This document shows, piece after piece, positions 23,892-33,473 of a stretch of 48,750 nt of DNA. The DNA lies in NCBI GenBank assembly GCA_017520705.1, contig JAFXFF010000020.1:1-48750 (forward strand), in the 5' to 3' direction. The DNA is from Clostridia bacterium (GTDB lineage Bacteria > Bacillota > Clostridia > Oscillospirales > Acutalibacteraceae). A program made the translations under genes and the position numbers. Each line of letters opens with the position of its first letter. Within the stretch, counting starts at the first letter, position 1. The notes under the pieces were generated by a model, which saw only the letters and a program-made list of their open reading frames with translations, did no database searches and had not been told where the DNA came from.

Positions 23892-26800
23892 ATGAAAAAG
23901 ACGGTTTTCAAAGCGTTGCTTTCCCTGCTGTGCACCCTCACCCTGTTGCTGGGTGTGGTGCCCGTTGCCGTGTTCCAAACGGCCGCTGTGGGCGCCGACT
24001 TCCCCTGGACCAAGGAGAACACCCTGCTGGAGGAGATCCTCCAGCGGGACGGCCTGCTGGACGGCATCTGGTATCCTTGGATCAACGCCGGAAAAAGCGG
24101 TCACAACCTGACCGGTAACGACGTGATGGCCAAGTATTACGACACCAACGGCGGCCGTGATTGGGCCACCGTGGAGATGGATGTTTACGGCGCGGACAAA
24201 ATCTACCGCGAGATCTACAACCTCAAGGCCATGGGCTACAATATGCTGGCCTGGGGCGGATCCATCTATGGTGAGGGCGTCATTTATGACGACCACGGCG
24301 ACGTGCTGGGCATCAAGCAGGAGTATCTGGACAATGCCCGCCGCCTGCTGGATATGTGCCGCGAGATCGGTATGCCCGTGATGTGGAATATCTATTTCCA
24401 TTCCTCCTCCTTGCCTCACTACTACGGCATTGACGGCTGGAACATCGTCTCCCGTATGCTGGGTGACCCCACCGTGGCACAGCACTATGCCGAGCGTTTC
24501 GTCAAGCCTCTGTGCCAGATGCTGGGCGAGTATCCCGACGTGGTGGCGCTCATCTCCATCGCCGACGAGCCGGAGAACGAGATCAACGACTCTGAGATCG
24601 GCAATCACTTCGAGCATCCCACGGTGGCGATGTTCGGCGTCAATCAGGACGATATGATCTACTTTATGCGGCAGATCAACGATATGGTCAAGAAGGTGCT
24701 GCCAAACGTGCCCCGCACCGTGGCCTCCAACAGTTGGAACACCTCTCTCTACCGCGATTTCGACCTGGACCTGATGGGTCATAATAAGTATGAAACCACC
24801 GCCAACGTGGACCCCACGGAGAGTTTTATGACCGATGCGGACATCCTTTTCACAGAGTACAACGTGGACGGTGCGGCCGATATGACCGACGAGCAGCTGG
24901 CGGATGCACTCATCAAGTTCCGTAAAGGCTTTATGGAAGAGGGCTATCAGGGCGGCTTCCAGTGGTGTTGGATCCCCAACGCTACCGACGCGACCTACTA
25001 TCTTCTGAATAAGCGTCCCACCTCCCAGACCGATTTTAAGTCCACCGTTACGGATCTGCGCCATTATATGGACGATTACCGTGCCGCGCATCAGGGTAAG
25101 ACCGTCACGTTGGATAAGCCGGTGCTGTACGCCAACGACGGCACCGGTCTGGTGGAGTGGATCCCCTCCCGCCAGGCGACCAAGATGACCCTGGAGCGCT
25201 CCGACGACGGCGGCAAGACCTGGAAGGCTCTGCTCACCGACGTGGACCCCGCCAAGTACGTCAACGCCAAGAAGAAGGGCGTCTATCGCGATACCACCGC
25301 CCCCAAGAGCGGCTTCTGCTACCGCATCACCGTCAAGGACGATAAGGGCAATACCGCTACCTCCGACTCCAACGACGTGGCCGGCACCGATCAGAAGTAC
25401 CATAAGAACTACAAGTTCGAGGGTGTGGACTACGCCACCGGTACCCATTACGAGAAGGCCATCCTCTCCAAGACCGAGCAGGATAAGGCCCGCCTGATCC
25501 ACTTCGGTGTGGCGCAGAATCGCCCTGCCTCCGACGACAAAAACGTCATCCGGAACAGCGATTTCGAGTCCACCGGCGGCCAGTGGAACAACACAGCCTT
25601 CCTGAAGAACGCCAAGGTGGTGTCCGACTCCACCGCCGTCAGCGGCAGCAAGAGCCTGCTGTTCGATACCACCTCCGTCAAAGAGGGCACTTGGTACAAG
25701 TTCACCGTCAACGTAGAAAAAAATACCGACTACACCCTGTCCACCTGGATTAAGGGTGCCTATCTGGGCCCCAACAATGCGGGCTATGCCAGCTTCGGCG
25801 TCTACGATGAGGCGCTGGGTGGCTTTATGGTCTACTGGGAGTACTATCGCGACTACGCCCGTGGCTCCCGTCTGACCCAGCAGATCTATCCCAACGCGTG
25901 GGATGAGGAGTGGCACCTGCGCTCCGTCACCTTCAATTCCGGCGACCAGACCCAGGTCACCATCGCCCTCTACGGCTACGGCTCCAAGATGTGGCTGGAC
26001 GACATCGCCCTGTTCAAGGCCGATGCCGGCGTGCGTTATACCGGCGCCAACACCAACAGCTATCTGCGGTATAAATTCAACGTGGATTGCGCCACCTGCG
26101 ACCCTGCCAAGAGCGTTCTGAAGAACGTCCGTATGGACGATAGCAAGTCCACCTTCTGGCAGGACGGCGACGGCTGGCGCAACGGCTTCCTGAGCATCGT
26201 GGACAACAAGTACGAGTACGGCAAGTCCCTCAAGTATACCGCCTCCGCCAAGCCCATCGGCAACTATTATATCAAGTGGGTGGATGTTGAGCCCAATACC
26301 GACTACGTCTTCTCCGCCAGCGTGAAGATCCTCAAGAGCGGTAAGGGTCGTCTCGCCTTCATTGAGGATAAGATGGACCGTCCCAACGAGACCATGTCGC
26401 TGGAGCTGGATAAGGAGATCTATGGCGAGGATTGGTTCCAGTATTCCATCCGCTTCAATACGGCTGCCTTTACCGGCTTGGGTATCGGCATCGTGGATCT
26501 GGGCGGCTCGGCTCTGTTTGATAACGTCCGCCTGTTCAAGGTGTCGGATGCCAAGGAGGTCACCGACCCCTTTAAGGACAAGACCGGCAGCACGGTGGCA
26601 CCCCCCACCGCTACCGTGAAGCCCACCGCCACGCCTACCACCAGGCCCACCTCCATCCCCGGAACCACGGCTCCTACCGACGTGGTGGTGGATCCCACCC
26701 TGCCGGTGGATCCCACCGATCCCACCCTGCCGGCGGACCCCACCGACCCTGCCCCGTCTCAGGGCGGCGAGACCGCTCCCACGGTTCCCGACGAGGAGGA

Positions 26801-26936
26801 TGACTCTGTGGATTCCTCTACGGAGAAGAAGCCCAATCCCGTAGTGTTGTGGGTGAGCATTGGCGCGGCAGTGCTGATTCTGGCGGCCGGCGGCGTGGTA
26901 GCCTTCCTGCTCATCCGTAAGAAGAAAACCCAATAA
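23892..26936 (+). CDS. Surface GH-A-like glycosidase paralog B1
   Basis: This 1014-aa protein has the same architecture as A1. Candidate catalytic residues are Glu226 (ADEPENEIND) and Glu322 (FTEYN). The Fn3-like domain starts at ~420 and the jelly-roll domains at ~550 and ~742; a linker of repeated PTDPTL-like units runs from ~896, followed by a transmembrane helix and the tail RKKKTQ. It is very close to B2, including the stretch QQIYPNAWDEEWHLRSVTFN. The ribosome binding site is AAAGGAGAAG. No promoter or terminator is visible in the 60-bp gap after A1, so A1-B1 is probably one transcript, ended by the hairpin at 26946. Confidence 0.83.
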   Translation: MKKTVFKALLSLLCTLTLLLGVVPVAVFQTAAVGADFPWTKENTLLEEILQRDGLLDGIWYPWINAGKSGHNLTGNDVMAKYYDTNGGRDWATVEMDVYGADKIYREIYNLKAMGYNMLAWGGSIYGEGVIYDDHGDVLGIKQEYLDNARRLLDMCREIGMPVMWNIYFHSSSLPHYYGIDGWNIVSRMLGDPTVAQHYAERFVKPLCQMLGEYPDVVALISIADEPENEINDSEIGNHFEHPTVAMFGVNQDDMIYFMRQINDMVKKVLPNVPRTVASNSWNTSLYRDFDLDLMGHNKYETTANVDPTESFMTDADILFTEYNVDGAADMTDEQLADALIKFRKGFMEEGYQGGFQWCWIPNATDATYYLLNKRPTSQTDFKSTVTDLRHYMDDYRAAHQGKTVTLDKPVLYANDGTGLVEWIPSRQATKMTLERSDDGGKTWKALLTDVDPAKYVNAKKKGVYRDTTAPKSGFCYRITVKDDKGNTATSDSNDVAGTDQKYHKNYKFEGVDYATGTHYEKAILSKTEQDKARLIHFGVAQNRPASDDKNVIRNSDFESTGGQWNNTAFLKNAKVVSDSTAVSGSKSLLFDTTSVKEGTWYKFTVNVEKNTDYTLSTWIKGAYLGPNNAGYASFGVYDEALGGFMVYWEYYRDYARGSRLTQQIYPNAWDEEWHLRSVTFNSGDQTQVTIALYGYGSKMWLDDIALFKADAGVRYTGANTNSYLRYKFNVDCATCDPAKSVLKNVRMDDSKSTFWQDGDGWRNGFLSIVDNKYEYGKSLKYTASAKPIGNYYIKWVDVEPNTDYVFSASVKILKSGKGRLAFIEDKMDRPNETMSLELDKEIYGEDWFQYSIRFNTAAFTGLGIGIVDLGGSALFDNVRLFKVSDAKEVTDPFKDKTGSTVAPPTATVKPTATPTTRPTSIPGTTAPTDVVVDPTLPVDPTDPTLPADPTDPAPSQGGETAPTVPDEEDDSVDSSTEKKPNPVVLWVSIGAAVLILAAGGVVAFLLIRKKKTQ

Positions 26937-26945
26937 GACACGCTG

Positions 26946-26981
26946 AAAAAACGGCAAACGCGGTTGCGCTTGCCGTTTTTT
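26946..26981 (+). terminator. Intrinsic terminator after B1
   Basis: AAAAAACGGCAA / TTGCCGTTTTTT around a smaller inner stem, followed by TGCTGC. The long A and T arms make it usable in both directions. Confidence 0.82.
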
Positions 26982-27023
26982 GCTGCGGTCGGCTATTATT
27001 TGTAGCAAATTTATCAAAAATGG

Positions 27024-27052
27024 TAGCCAAATCGAAAAAGTTATGTTATAAT
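27024..27052 (+). promoter_or_regulatory. B2 promoter with TAGCCA -35
   Basis: TAGCCA (27024-27029), 17 bp, TATAAT (27047-27052). The -35 differs from TTGACA but is shared with the C1 and C2 promoters. Confidence 0.65.
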
Positions 27053-27107
27053 GCACCTAACCGTGAGTCCGCGGACAGCGGACCTGTGAAAGGAGCGGAC
27101 AAAATTT

Positions 27108-30100
27108 ATGAAAAAAACCTTTTCCAAAGCGTTGCTTTCGCTGCTGTGCGCCATCACGATGTTGATGGCTATGGTGCCTCTGGGTGCCATCTCCGTATCG
27201 GCAGTGGGTTACGACTTCCCCTGGACCAAGGAGAACACCCTGCTGGAGGATATCCTCCAGCGTGACGGCCTGCTGGACGGCATCTGGTATCCTTGGATCA
27301 ACGCCGGAAGAAGCGGTCACAACCTCTCCGGCAACGACGTGATGGCCAAGTATTACGACACCAATGGCGGCCGTGACTGGGCCACCGTGGAGCTGGATCG
27401 CTACGGCGCCGACAACGTGTACCGTGAGATCTACAACCTCAAGGCCATGGGTTACAACATGATGGCTTGGGGCGGTTCCATCTACGGCGAGGGCGTCATC
27501 TTTGACGACCACGGCGACGTGTTGGGCATCAAGCAGGATTATCTGGACAATGCCCGCCGTCTGCTGGATATGTGCCGCGAGATCGGTATGCCTGTGATGT
27601 GGAACATCTACTTCCACAGCGACGCCTGCACCATGTACTACGGCACCCACGGCTGGGACATCCTCACCCGTATGGTGGTGGATCCCACCGTGTCTAAGCA
27701 CTATGCCGAGCGCTTCGTTAAGCCTCTGTGCGAGATGCTCAACGAGTATCCCGACGTGGTGGCGCTCATCTCCATCGCCGACGAGCCGGAGAACGAGATC
27801 AACGACTCCGAGATGGGCAACCATTTTGAGGGCGGCCGTGCTCACTACGGTGTCAACCGTGACGATATGGTCTACTTCATGAAGCAGATCAACGATATGG
27901 TCAAGAAGGTAATGCCCGGTATGCCCCGCACCGTGGCCTCCAACGCCCGCAACAAGGCCATCTACAGCGGCTTTGATCTGGACCTGATGGGTCTGAACAA
28001 ATACAACAACAACGGCGACGTGGACGCCACCACCGCCTTCTTCACCGCCGCGGATATGCTGCTGATGGAGTATAACGTGGACGGCGACCTGGACGTGGAC
28101 GACGAGGATCTGACCAAGCGCCTCATCGCCTTCCGCGAGGGCTTTATGGCCGAGGGCTATGCCGGCGGCTTCTCTTGGTGCTGGATCCCCAACGCTACCG
28201 ACGCGGCCTACTATCTGCTGAATAAGCGTCCCACCTCTCAGACCGACTTCAAGGCGGTTGTGACCAACCTGCGTCACTACATCGACGATTACCGCGCCGA
28301 GCATCAGGGCAAGACCATCACTCTGGATAAGCCCGTGCTGTACGCCAACGACGGCAGCGGTCTGGTGGAGTGGATTCCCTCCCGCCAGGCCACCAAGATG
28401 ACCCTGGAGCGCTCCGACGACGGCGGCAAGACCTGGAAGGCGCTGCTCACCGACGTGGATCCCGCCCAGTACGTCAACGCCAAGAAGAAGGGCGCTTACA
28501 GGGATACCACCGCCCCCAAGAGCGGCTTCTGCTACCGCATCACCGTCAAGGACGATAAGGGCAACACCGTCACCTCCGATCCCAACGATGTGGCCGGCAC
28601 CGATCAGAAGTATTACAAGACTTACAAGTTCGAGGGCGTCGACTACGCCACCGGTACGCATTATGAGAAGTCCATCCTCTCCAAGACCGAGAAGGATAAG
28701 GCTCGCATCATCCATTTCGGCGTGGCGCAGAACCGTCCCTACGAGGCTACCGACAACCTGTTCCTGAACAGCGATTTCGAGGGCACCGGCGGCCAGTGGA
28801 ACAACGCCACCTTCCTGAAGAACGCCAAGGTGGTTACCGACTCCACCGCCGTCAGCGGCAACAAGAGCCTGTGCTTCGACACCACTTCTGTCAAGGAGGG
28901 TACTTGGTACAAGTTCACCGTCAACGTGGAGAAGAACACCGACTACACCCTGTCCACCTGGATTAAGGGTGCCTATCTGGGCCCCAACAATGCGGGTCAC
29001 GCCAGCTTCGGCGTCTACGACGAGGCGCTGGGTGGCTTTATGGTCTATTGGGAGTACTATCGCGATTACGCCCGTGCTTCCCGTCTGACCCAGCAGATTT
29101 ACCCCAACGCGTGGGATGAGGAGTGGCACCTGCGCTCCGTCACCTTCAACTCCGGCGACCAGACCCAGGTCACCATCGCTCTGTACGGCTACGGCTCCAA
29201 GATGTGGTTGGATGACATCGCCCTGTTTAAGTCCGACGCCGGCGTTCGCTACACCGGCAAAAAGACCACCAGCTACCTGTCCTACAAGTACTACGTGGAT
29301 TGCGCCACCTGCGACCCCGCTAAGAGCATTCTGAAGAACGTGCGTATGGACGACAGCAAGTCCACCTTCTGGCAGGACGGCGACGGCTGGCGCAACGGCT
29401 TCCTGAGCATCGTGGACAACAAGTACGAGTACGGCAAGTCTCTGAAGTACACCGCCTCCTCCAATCCCATTGGTAACTATTACACCAAGTGGATCGATCT
29501 GAAGCCCAAGACCGAGTACGTCTTCTCCGCCAGCATCAAGATTCTCAAGAGCGGTAAGGGTAAGTTGGCCATCCTCGAGGATCAGATGAATCAGACCAAC
29601 GAGAATCTGGCTATCGAGCTGGACGCCGAGATGTTCGGTGATGACTGGTTCCAGTATTCCATCCGCTTCAATTCCTCTCATATGGACCGCATCGCTATCG
29701 CCATCTGCGATCTGGGCGGTTCCGCCTTGTTTGACAATATCCGTCTGTTTGAGGTGTCGGATGCCAAGGTGGTGGAGGATCCTTATAAGGACAAGACCGG
29801 CAGCACCGTTGCGCCTCCCACCGCCACCGTGAAGCCCACCGTGAAGCCCACCACCACCCAGAAGCCCACTTCCACCATCACCTCTACCACCGTGGCTCTG
29901 CCCACCGATCCCACCGAGACCGATCCCACCGATGTGGTTGTGGATCCCACTCAGCCTGCGGATCCCACCACCCCTGTGGATCCCACCCAGCCCGGAGATC
30001 CCACCGCCCCCGCCGATGACGGCGAGGATGCGGACGCGGGCACCACTGCCAAGAAGGATACACCCTGGCTGTTTATCGGTATCGGTGTCGGTGCCTTGGT

Positions 30101-30158
30101 GCTGATTGCCGGCGGCATCGTGGTGTTCCTGCTGCTGCGCAAGAAGAAAGCCGAATAA
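27108..30158 (+). CDS. Surface GH-A-like glycosidase paralog B2
   Basis: This is a 1016-aa near-twin of B1. The signal peptide is MKKTFSKALLSLLCAITMLM onward, and the barrel has Glu226 (ADEPENEIND) and Glu321 (LMEYN, where the usual Thr is Met). The middle Fn3-like and jelly-roll domains are almost identical to B1, whereas the Thr/Pro linker and the tail (RKKKAE) differ. The linker contains tandem DPTQPAD-type units. It has its own TAGCCA-type promoter and an AAAGGAGCGG ribosome binding site. The similarity to B1 points to a recent tandem duplication, with divergence concentrated in the barrel loops and linker. Confidence 0.83.
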   Translation: MKKTFSKALLSLLCAITMLMAMVPLGAISVSAVGYDFPWTKENTLLEDILQRDGLLDGIWYPWINAGRSGHNLSGNDVMAKYYDTNGGRDWATVELDRYGADNVYREIYNLKAMGYNMMAWGGSIYGEGVIFDDHGDVLGIKQDYLDNARRLLDMCREIGMPVMWNIYFHSDACTMYYGTHGWDILTRMVVDPTVSKHYAERFVKPLCEMLNEYPDVVALISIADEPENEINDSEMGNHFEGGRAHYGVNRDDMVYFMKQINDMVKKVMPGMPRTVASNARNKAIYSGFDLDLMGLNKYNNNGDVDATTAFFTAADMLLMEYNVDGDLDVDDEDLTKRLIAFREGFMAEGYAGGFSWCWIPNATDAAYYLLNKRPTSQTDFKAVVTNLRHYIDDYRAEHQGKTITLDKPVLYANDGSGLVEWIPSRQATKMTLERSDDGGKTWKALLTDVDPAQYVNAKKKGAYRDTTAPKSGFCYRITVKDDKGNTVTSDPNDVAGTDQKYYKTYKFEGVDYATGTHYEKSILSKTEKDKARIIHFGVAQNRPYEATDNLFLNSDFEGTGGQWNNATFLKNAKVVTDSTAVSGNKSLCFDTTSVKEGTWYKFTVNVEKNTDYTLSTWIKGAYLGPNNAGHASFGVYDEALGGFMVYWEYYRDYARASRLTQQIYPNAWDEEWHLRSVTFNSGDQTQVTIALYGYGSKMWLDDIALFKSDAGVRYTGKKTTSYLSYKYYVDCATCDPAKSILKNVRMDDSKSTFWQDGDGWRNGFLSIVDNKYEYGKSLKYTASSNPIGNYYTKWIDLKPKTEYVFSASIKILKSGKGKLAILEDQMNQTNENLAIELDAEMFGDDWFQYSIRFNSSHMDRIAIAICDLGGSALFDNIRLFEVSDAKVVEDPYKDKTGSTVAPPTATVKPTVKPTTTQKPTSTITSTTVALPTDPTETDPTDVVVDPTQPADPTTPVDPTQPGDPTAPADDGEDADAGTTAKKDTPWLFIGIGVGALVLIAGGIVVFLLLRKKKAE

Positions 30159-30171
30159 TGTGACTTAACTT

Positions 30172-30205
30172 AAAGCGGCGAGTGCTCCTGCACTCGCCGT
30201 TTTCA
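30172..30205 (+). terminator. Intrinsic terminator after B2
   Basis: CGGCGAGTGC-TCCT-GCACTCGCCG followed by TTTTCATTTT. Confidence 0.82.
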
Positions 30206-30267
30206 TTTTCACAGTCTGCACCGCTTCGGCTCCACCCCGCAAGGTTTGCACCGTCCTCAGGTAGCGC

Positions 30268-30295
30268 TGTAGGGACGACCGTCGGTCGTCCGCAA
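30268..30295. repeat. REP-like palindrome
   Basis: GTAGGGACGACCG / CGGTCGTCCGC, a diverged member of the REP family found near the transposase genes, in the B2-C1 gap. Confidence 0.6.
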
Positions 30296-30348
30296 AGGAT
30301 TCCGCAGCGACTTCGTGTCATTTTGATATAGAAACATCAATATTGGGA

Positions 30349-30377
30349 TAGCCACCGCCGAAAATCTATGTTATAAT
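30349..30377 (+). promoter_or_regulatory. C1 promoter with TAGCCA -35
   Basis: TAGCCA (30349-30354), 17 bp, TATAAT (30372-30377). The flanking TTGGGA and the downstream AAAAGCCCCATTTT are shared with the C2 promoter. Confidence 0.7.
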
Positions 30378-30417
30378 AGCAGAAAAGCCCCATTTTCATT
30401 CTTTTCGGAGGTATGTT

Positions 30418-33400
30418 ATGAAAGCGGTACGCACCCTTCTCACCTTGTTATGCGCCGTGGCCCTGCTGTTGGGCACGGTGCCCGCTGTGGCGGCGGCCAA
30501 GGCCCCCGGCGGCGATTTCGCCTGGACCGACAGCAAGAGCCCCCTGCTCATCGAGCAGATCCTGCAGCGGGACGGCCTCATCGACGGCATCTGGTTCCCC
30601 TGGTTTGACGGCGGCAACGTGGGCCACAGCCTCACCGGCAACGAGTTGATGGTGCGCTATTACGGCTCCTCCTGGTCGCGGCCGGCGCTGGATACCGTGG
30701 GCGCGGATAAGATCTACCGCGAGATCTACAATCTCAAGGCCATGGGCTATAACCTGCTGGGCTACGGCGGCTCCATCTATGATGAGGGGGTCATCCACGA
30801 TGCCTACGGCGACATCATCGGGTGCAAGCAGGAGTTTTTGGACAACGCCCGCCGTCTCTTGGATATGTGCCGCGAGATCGGGATGCCGGTGATGTGGACC
30901 ATCTGCTTCCATTCCTCCTCCGCACCGGAATATTACGGTATGGAGGCGTACAACATTATGTCTCAGAAGTACGCCAATCACACCATCGCCGACCATTATG
31001 CCGAGCGGTTTGCCCGTCCTGTGTGTGAGATGCTGGCGGAGTATCCCGACGTGGTGGCGCTGGTGGCGATTGCCGACGAGCCGGAGAATGAGATCAACGA
31101 TTCCGATTTGGGCAACCACGTGGGCGGCGGCCGTGCACAATACGGCGTTACCCAGGAGGATATGGTGTACTTTATGAGCCGTATCAACGACGTGTGTAAA
31201 GAGGTGCTGCCGGGTGTAGCTCGCACCGTGGCTTCCAACGACGGCAACAAGACCATTTACAACGGCTTCGATCTGGATATTATGGGACACAACCAATACG
31301 ATAACCACGCCAACCTCCCCGAGGTGGAAAACTATCGAACGGATGCGCCGATCATTATGACTGAGTACAACATCGGCGGCGAATCCACCAGCCTTTCCCA
31401 TGAGGTCTATACCCAGCGGCTCATCACCTTCCGCGAGAAGATGATGGACTACGGCTACAAGGGCGGCATCCAGTGGGCCTGGATGCACAACGGTTTGTAT
31501 CGGCACAGCGCCTTTTATCTGCTGGATGGGTATTCGAACGGCGGCCCCAGCACCGATTTCATCTCCACCGTGGGGGATCTGCGCCATTATATGGACGATT
31601 ACCGCGCCGAATACCGCGGCGAGACGGTGGTGCTGGACAAGCCGGTGATGTATTGCAACGAGGGCGGCGGCTACGTGGAGTGGATTCCCTCCCGTCAGGC
31701 ATCCAAGATGGATATTCTCCGCTCCACCGACGGCGGCAAGAGCTGGAGCTATGTTCTCAAAGACGTCTACCAGAGCGAATACGTCAGCAAGAATAAGGGC
31801 CGCTACAAGGACACCGCCACCCCCAATTCTATGTATAAGGTGGTGGTGCGGGATAACGCCGGCAACACCGCCGAGAGCGACCCCAACAACGTGGCGGGCA
31901 CCGAGGCGAAGTTTAAGAAGTCTCCCACCACCGTTCAGTTGGAGGGCGCTATCAACATCGGTAAGGATTCCAGCCCCTCCGGTGCCTATCCGCTGAACAA
32001 TTTCGGCGTGGCTTACAACCGTCCCTATCGGGCGGAATCCAACGTCATTGTCAACGGCAGCTTTGAGTCTGCCGAGGGCGGTCAGTGGAATGGGAGCACC
32101 TTCCTGTCCGACAGCGTCAAGGTGATCTCCGATCCCACCGCCCCCGAGGGAGACAAGAGCCTGTATTTCAATTCTTCGGGCAATTCCACAGAAAAATGGT
32201 ATACCTTTACCGTTCCCGTGGAGCCCAACACCGACTACATCTTCTCTACGTGGGTCAAGGGCACGTTCCTCTCCGCCACCAACAGCGGCCACGCCTCCAT
32301 TGGTGTGGTGGACCCTACCACCGGCAAGTTTATGGTCTATCCCTCCTACCGTACCCGCTCCTCCCGCGCCAATCGCCAGATCTACCCCACCGCGTGGGAC
32401 GAGGATTGGCATTTACGCGCCGTGTCCTTCAACACGGGCTCTCTCACCGAGGTGACCATCGCCCTGTGCGGCGCGAACACCAAAATGTGGGTGGACGGTC
32501 TGGCTCTCTATAAGAACGGCGAGGGCATCAAGTACGTGGGCGAGCGGATGAAGAGTCAGATGAAGGTGAATATGAGCGCCGAGCCGCTGGTGTGCAAGGA
32601 TAGCGCCAATCTGCTGAGTGGCGGTACCTTCTCCTCCGGCAGTAAGTTCTGGGCGGAGGGTGCCGGCTGGCGCAACGGCTTCCTTTCTGTCACCGAGGGC
32701 GATAAGGAGCACGGCAAGGTGCTCAAATACACCGCAGGCGACGGCTACGGCACCTTCTACATCAAGTGGATCGACGTGAAGCCCAATACGGAGTATTCCC
32801 TCTGCTTTGACGTCAAGATCCTCAAGAGCGGTGCAGGTAAATTGGTGATTCTGGACGATCGGATGGATCTGCCCTTCCCCGTGATGGGCTTTGAGTTTGA
32901 TGCCGACGTCTACGGCTCGGATTGGGGCAGCTACTACATTCAGTTCAACACCGGTGTGTTTACCCGTCTGGGCATCGCCGTGTGCAACGAGGGCGGCGAG
33001 GCCTTGATGGATAATCTGCGGTTATTCCGATCTGCCGACGGGTATAAGGACGAGGGCGGCACCGTGGGCACCGTGGCCACCATCGCCACCACCAAGCCCA
33101 CCACCACCCGTCCCAGCACCACCCGCCCCACCGCGGGCAGCACCGTGGCGCCTCCCACCGCCACCTCACCGCAGCCCACCGATCCCAGCGAGACCGCCCC
33201 CACCGACGTGGTTGTGGATCCCACTGCTCCTCAGCCCACCGACCCCACCCGGCCTGCGGATCCCACCGCCTCCGCCGATGACGGCGAGGACACACAAGCG
33301 GATACCACCCCTAAGAAGGATACTCCGTGGCCGGTCATCGCCATCGGCATCGGTACCGTAGTGCTCATCGGTGGCGGCATCGCCCTCTTCCTCTTCCTGC

Positions 33401-33420
33401 GCAAGAAGAAAGCACAATAA
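30418..33420 (+). CDS. Surface GH-A-like glycosidase paralog C1
   Basis: This 1000-aa protein has the signal peptide MKAVRTLLTLLCAVALLLG, with the mature part beginning near AAAKAPGGDF. The barrel carries Glu221 (ADEPENEIND) and Glu316 (MTEYN); the candidate sugar-platform Trp is in GGIQWAW. The Fn3-like and two jelly-roll domains follow, then a linker rich in TTRPS and PTDP, a transmembrane helix and the RKKKAQ tail. Subtype C marker: KAPGGDF and EQILQRDGLIDGIW. It is very close to C2. The ribosome binding site is CGGAGG. A terminator shared with the opposite-strand dockerin gene follows. Confidence 0.83.
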   Translation: MKAVRTLLTLLCAVALLLGTVPAVAAAKAPGGDFAWTDSKSPLLIEQILQRDGLIDGIWFPWFDGGNVGHSLTGNELMVRYYGSSWSRPALDTVGADKIYREIYNLKAMGYNLLGYGGSIYDEGVIHDAYGDIIGCKQEFLDNARRLLDMCREIGMPVMWTICFHSSSAPEYYGMEAYNIMSQKYANHTIADHYAERFARPVCEMLAEYPDVVALVAIADEPENEINDSDLGNHVGGGRAQYGVTQEDMVYFMSRINDVCKEVLPGVARTVASNDGNKTIYNGFDLDIMGHNQYDNHANLPEVENYRTDAPIIMTEYNIGGESTSLSHEVYTQRLITFREKMMDYGYKGGIQWAWMHNGLYRHSAFYLLDGYSNGGPSTDFISTVGDLRHYMDDYRAEYRGETVVLDKPVMYCNEGGGYVEWIPSRQASKMDILRSTDGGKSWSYVLKDVYQSEYVSKNKGRYKDTATPNSMYKVVVRDNAGNTAESDPNNVAGTEAKFKKSPTTVQLEGAINIGKDSSPSGAYPLNNFGVAYNRPYRAESNVIVNGSFESAEGGQWNGSTFLSDSVKVISDPTAPEGDKSLYFNSSGNSTEKWYTFTVPVEPNTDYIFSTWVKGTFLSATNSGHASIGVVDPTTGKFMVYPSYRTRSSRANRQIYPTAWDEDWHLRAVSFNTGSLTEVTIALCGANTKMWVDGLALYKNGEGIKYVGERMKSQMKVNMSAEPLVCKDSANLLSGGTFSSGSKFWAEGAGWRNGFLSVTEGDKEHGKVLKYTAGDGYGTFYIKWIDVKPNTEYSLCFDVKILKSGAGKLVILDDRMDLPFPVMGFEFDADVYGSDWGSYYIQFNTGVFTRLGIAVCNEGGEALMDNLRLFRSADGYKDEGGTVGTVATIATTKPTTTRPSTTRPTAGSTVAPPTATSPQPTDPSETAPTDVVVDPTAPQPTDPTRPADPTASADDGEDTQADTTPKKDTPWPVIAIGIGTVVLIGGGIALFLFLRKKKAQ

Positions 33421-33430
33421 GCAAAAATAA

Positions 33431-33462
33431 AGAAGGCACTCCGTGTGGAGTGCCTTCTTTCT
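33431..33462. terminator. Bidirectional terminator between C1 and the dockerin gene
   Basis: AGAAGGCACTCC-GTGT-GGAGTGCCTTCT followed by TTCTG; the minus strand reads into an A/T tract. Confidence 0.82.
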
Positions 33463-33473
33463 GTTATCTTTGT

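Noticed and set aside
20820-33417. Very long minus-strand open frames (811, 1065, 874 and 654 aa)
   Set aside because: They are antisense to the surface paralogs, rich in His/Gly/Val, with no domains or ribosome binding sites; they result from the codon bias of the real genes.
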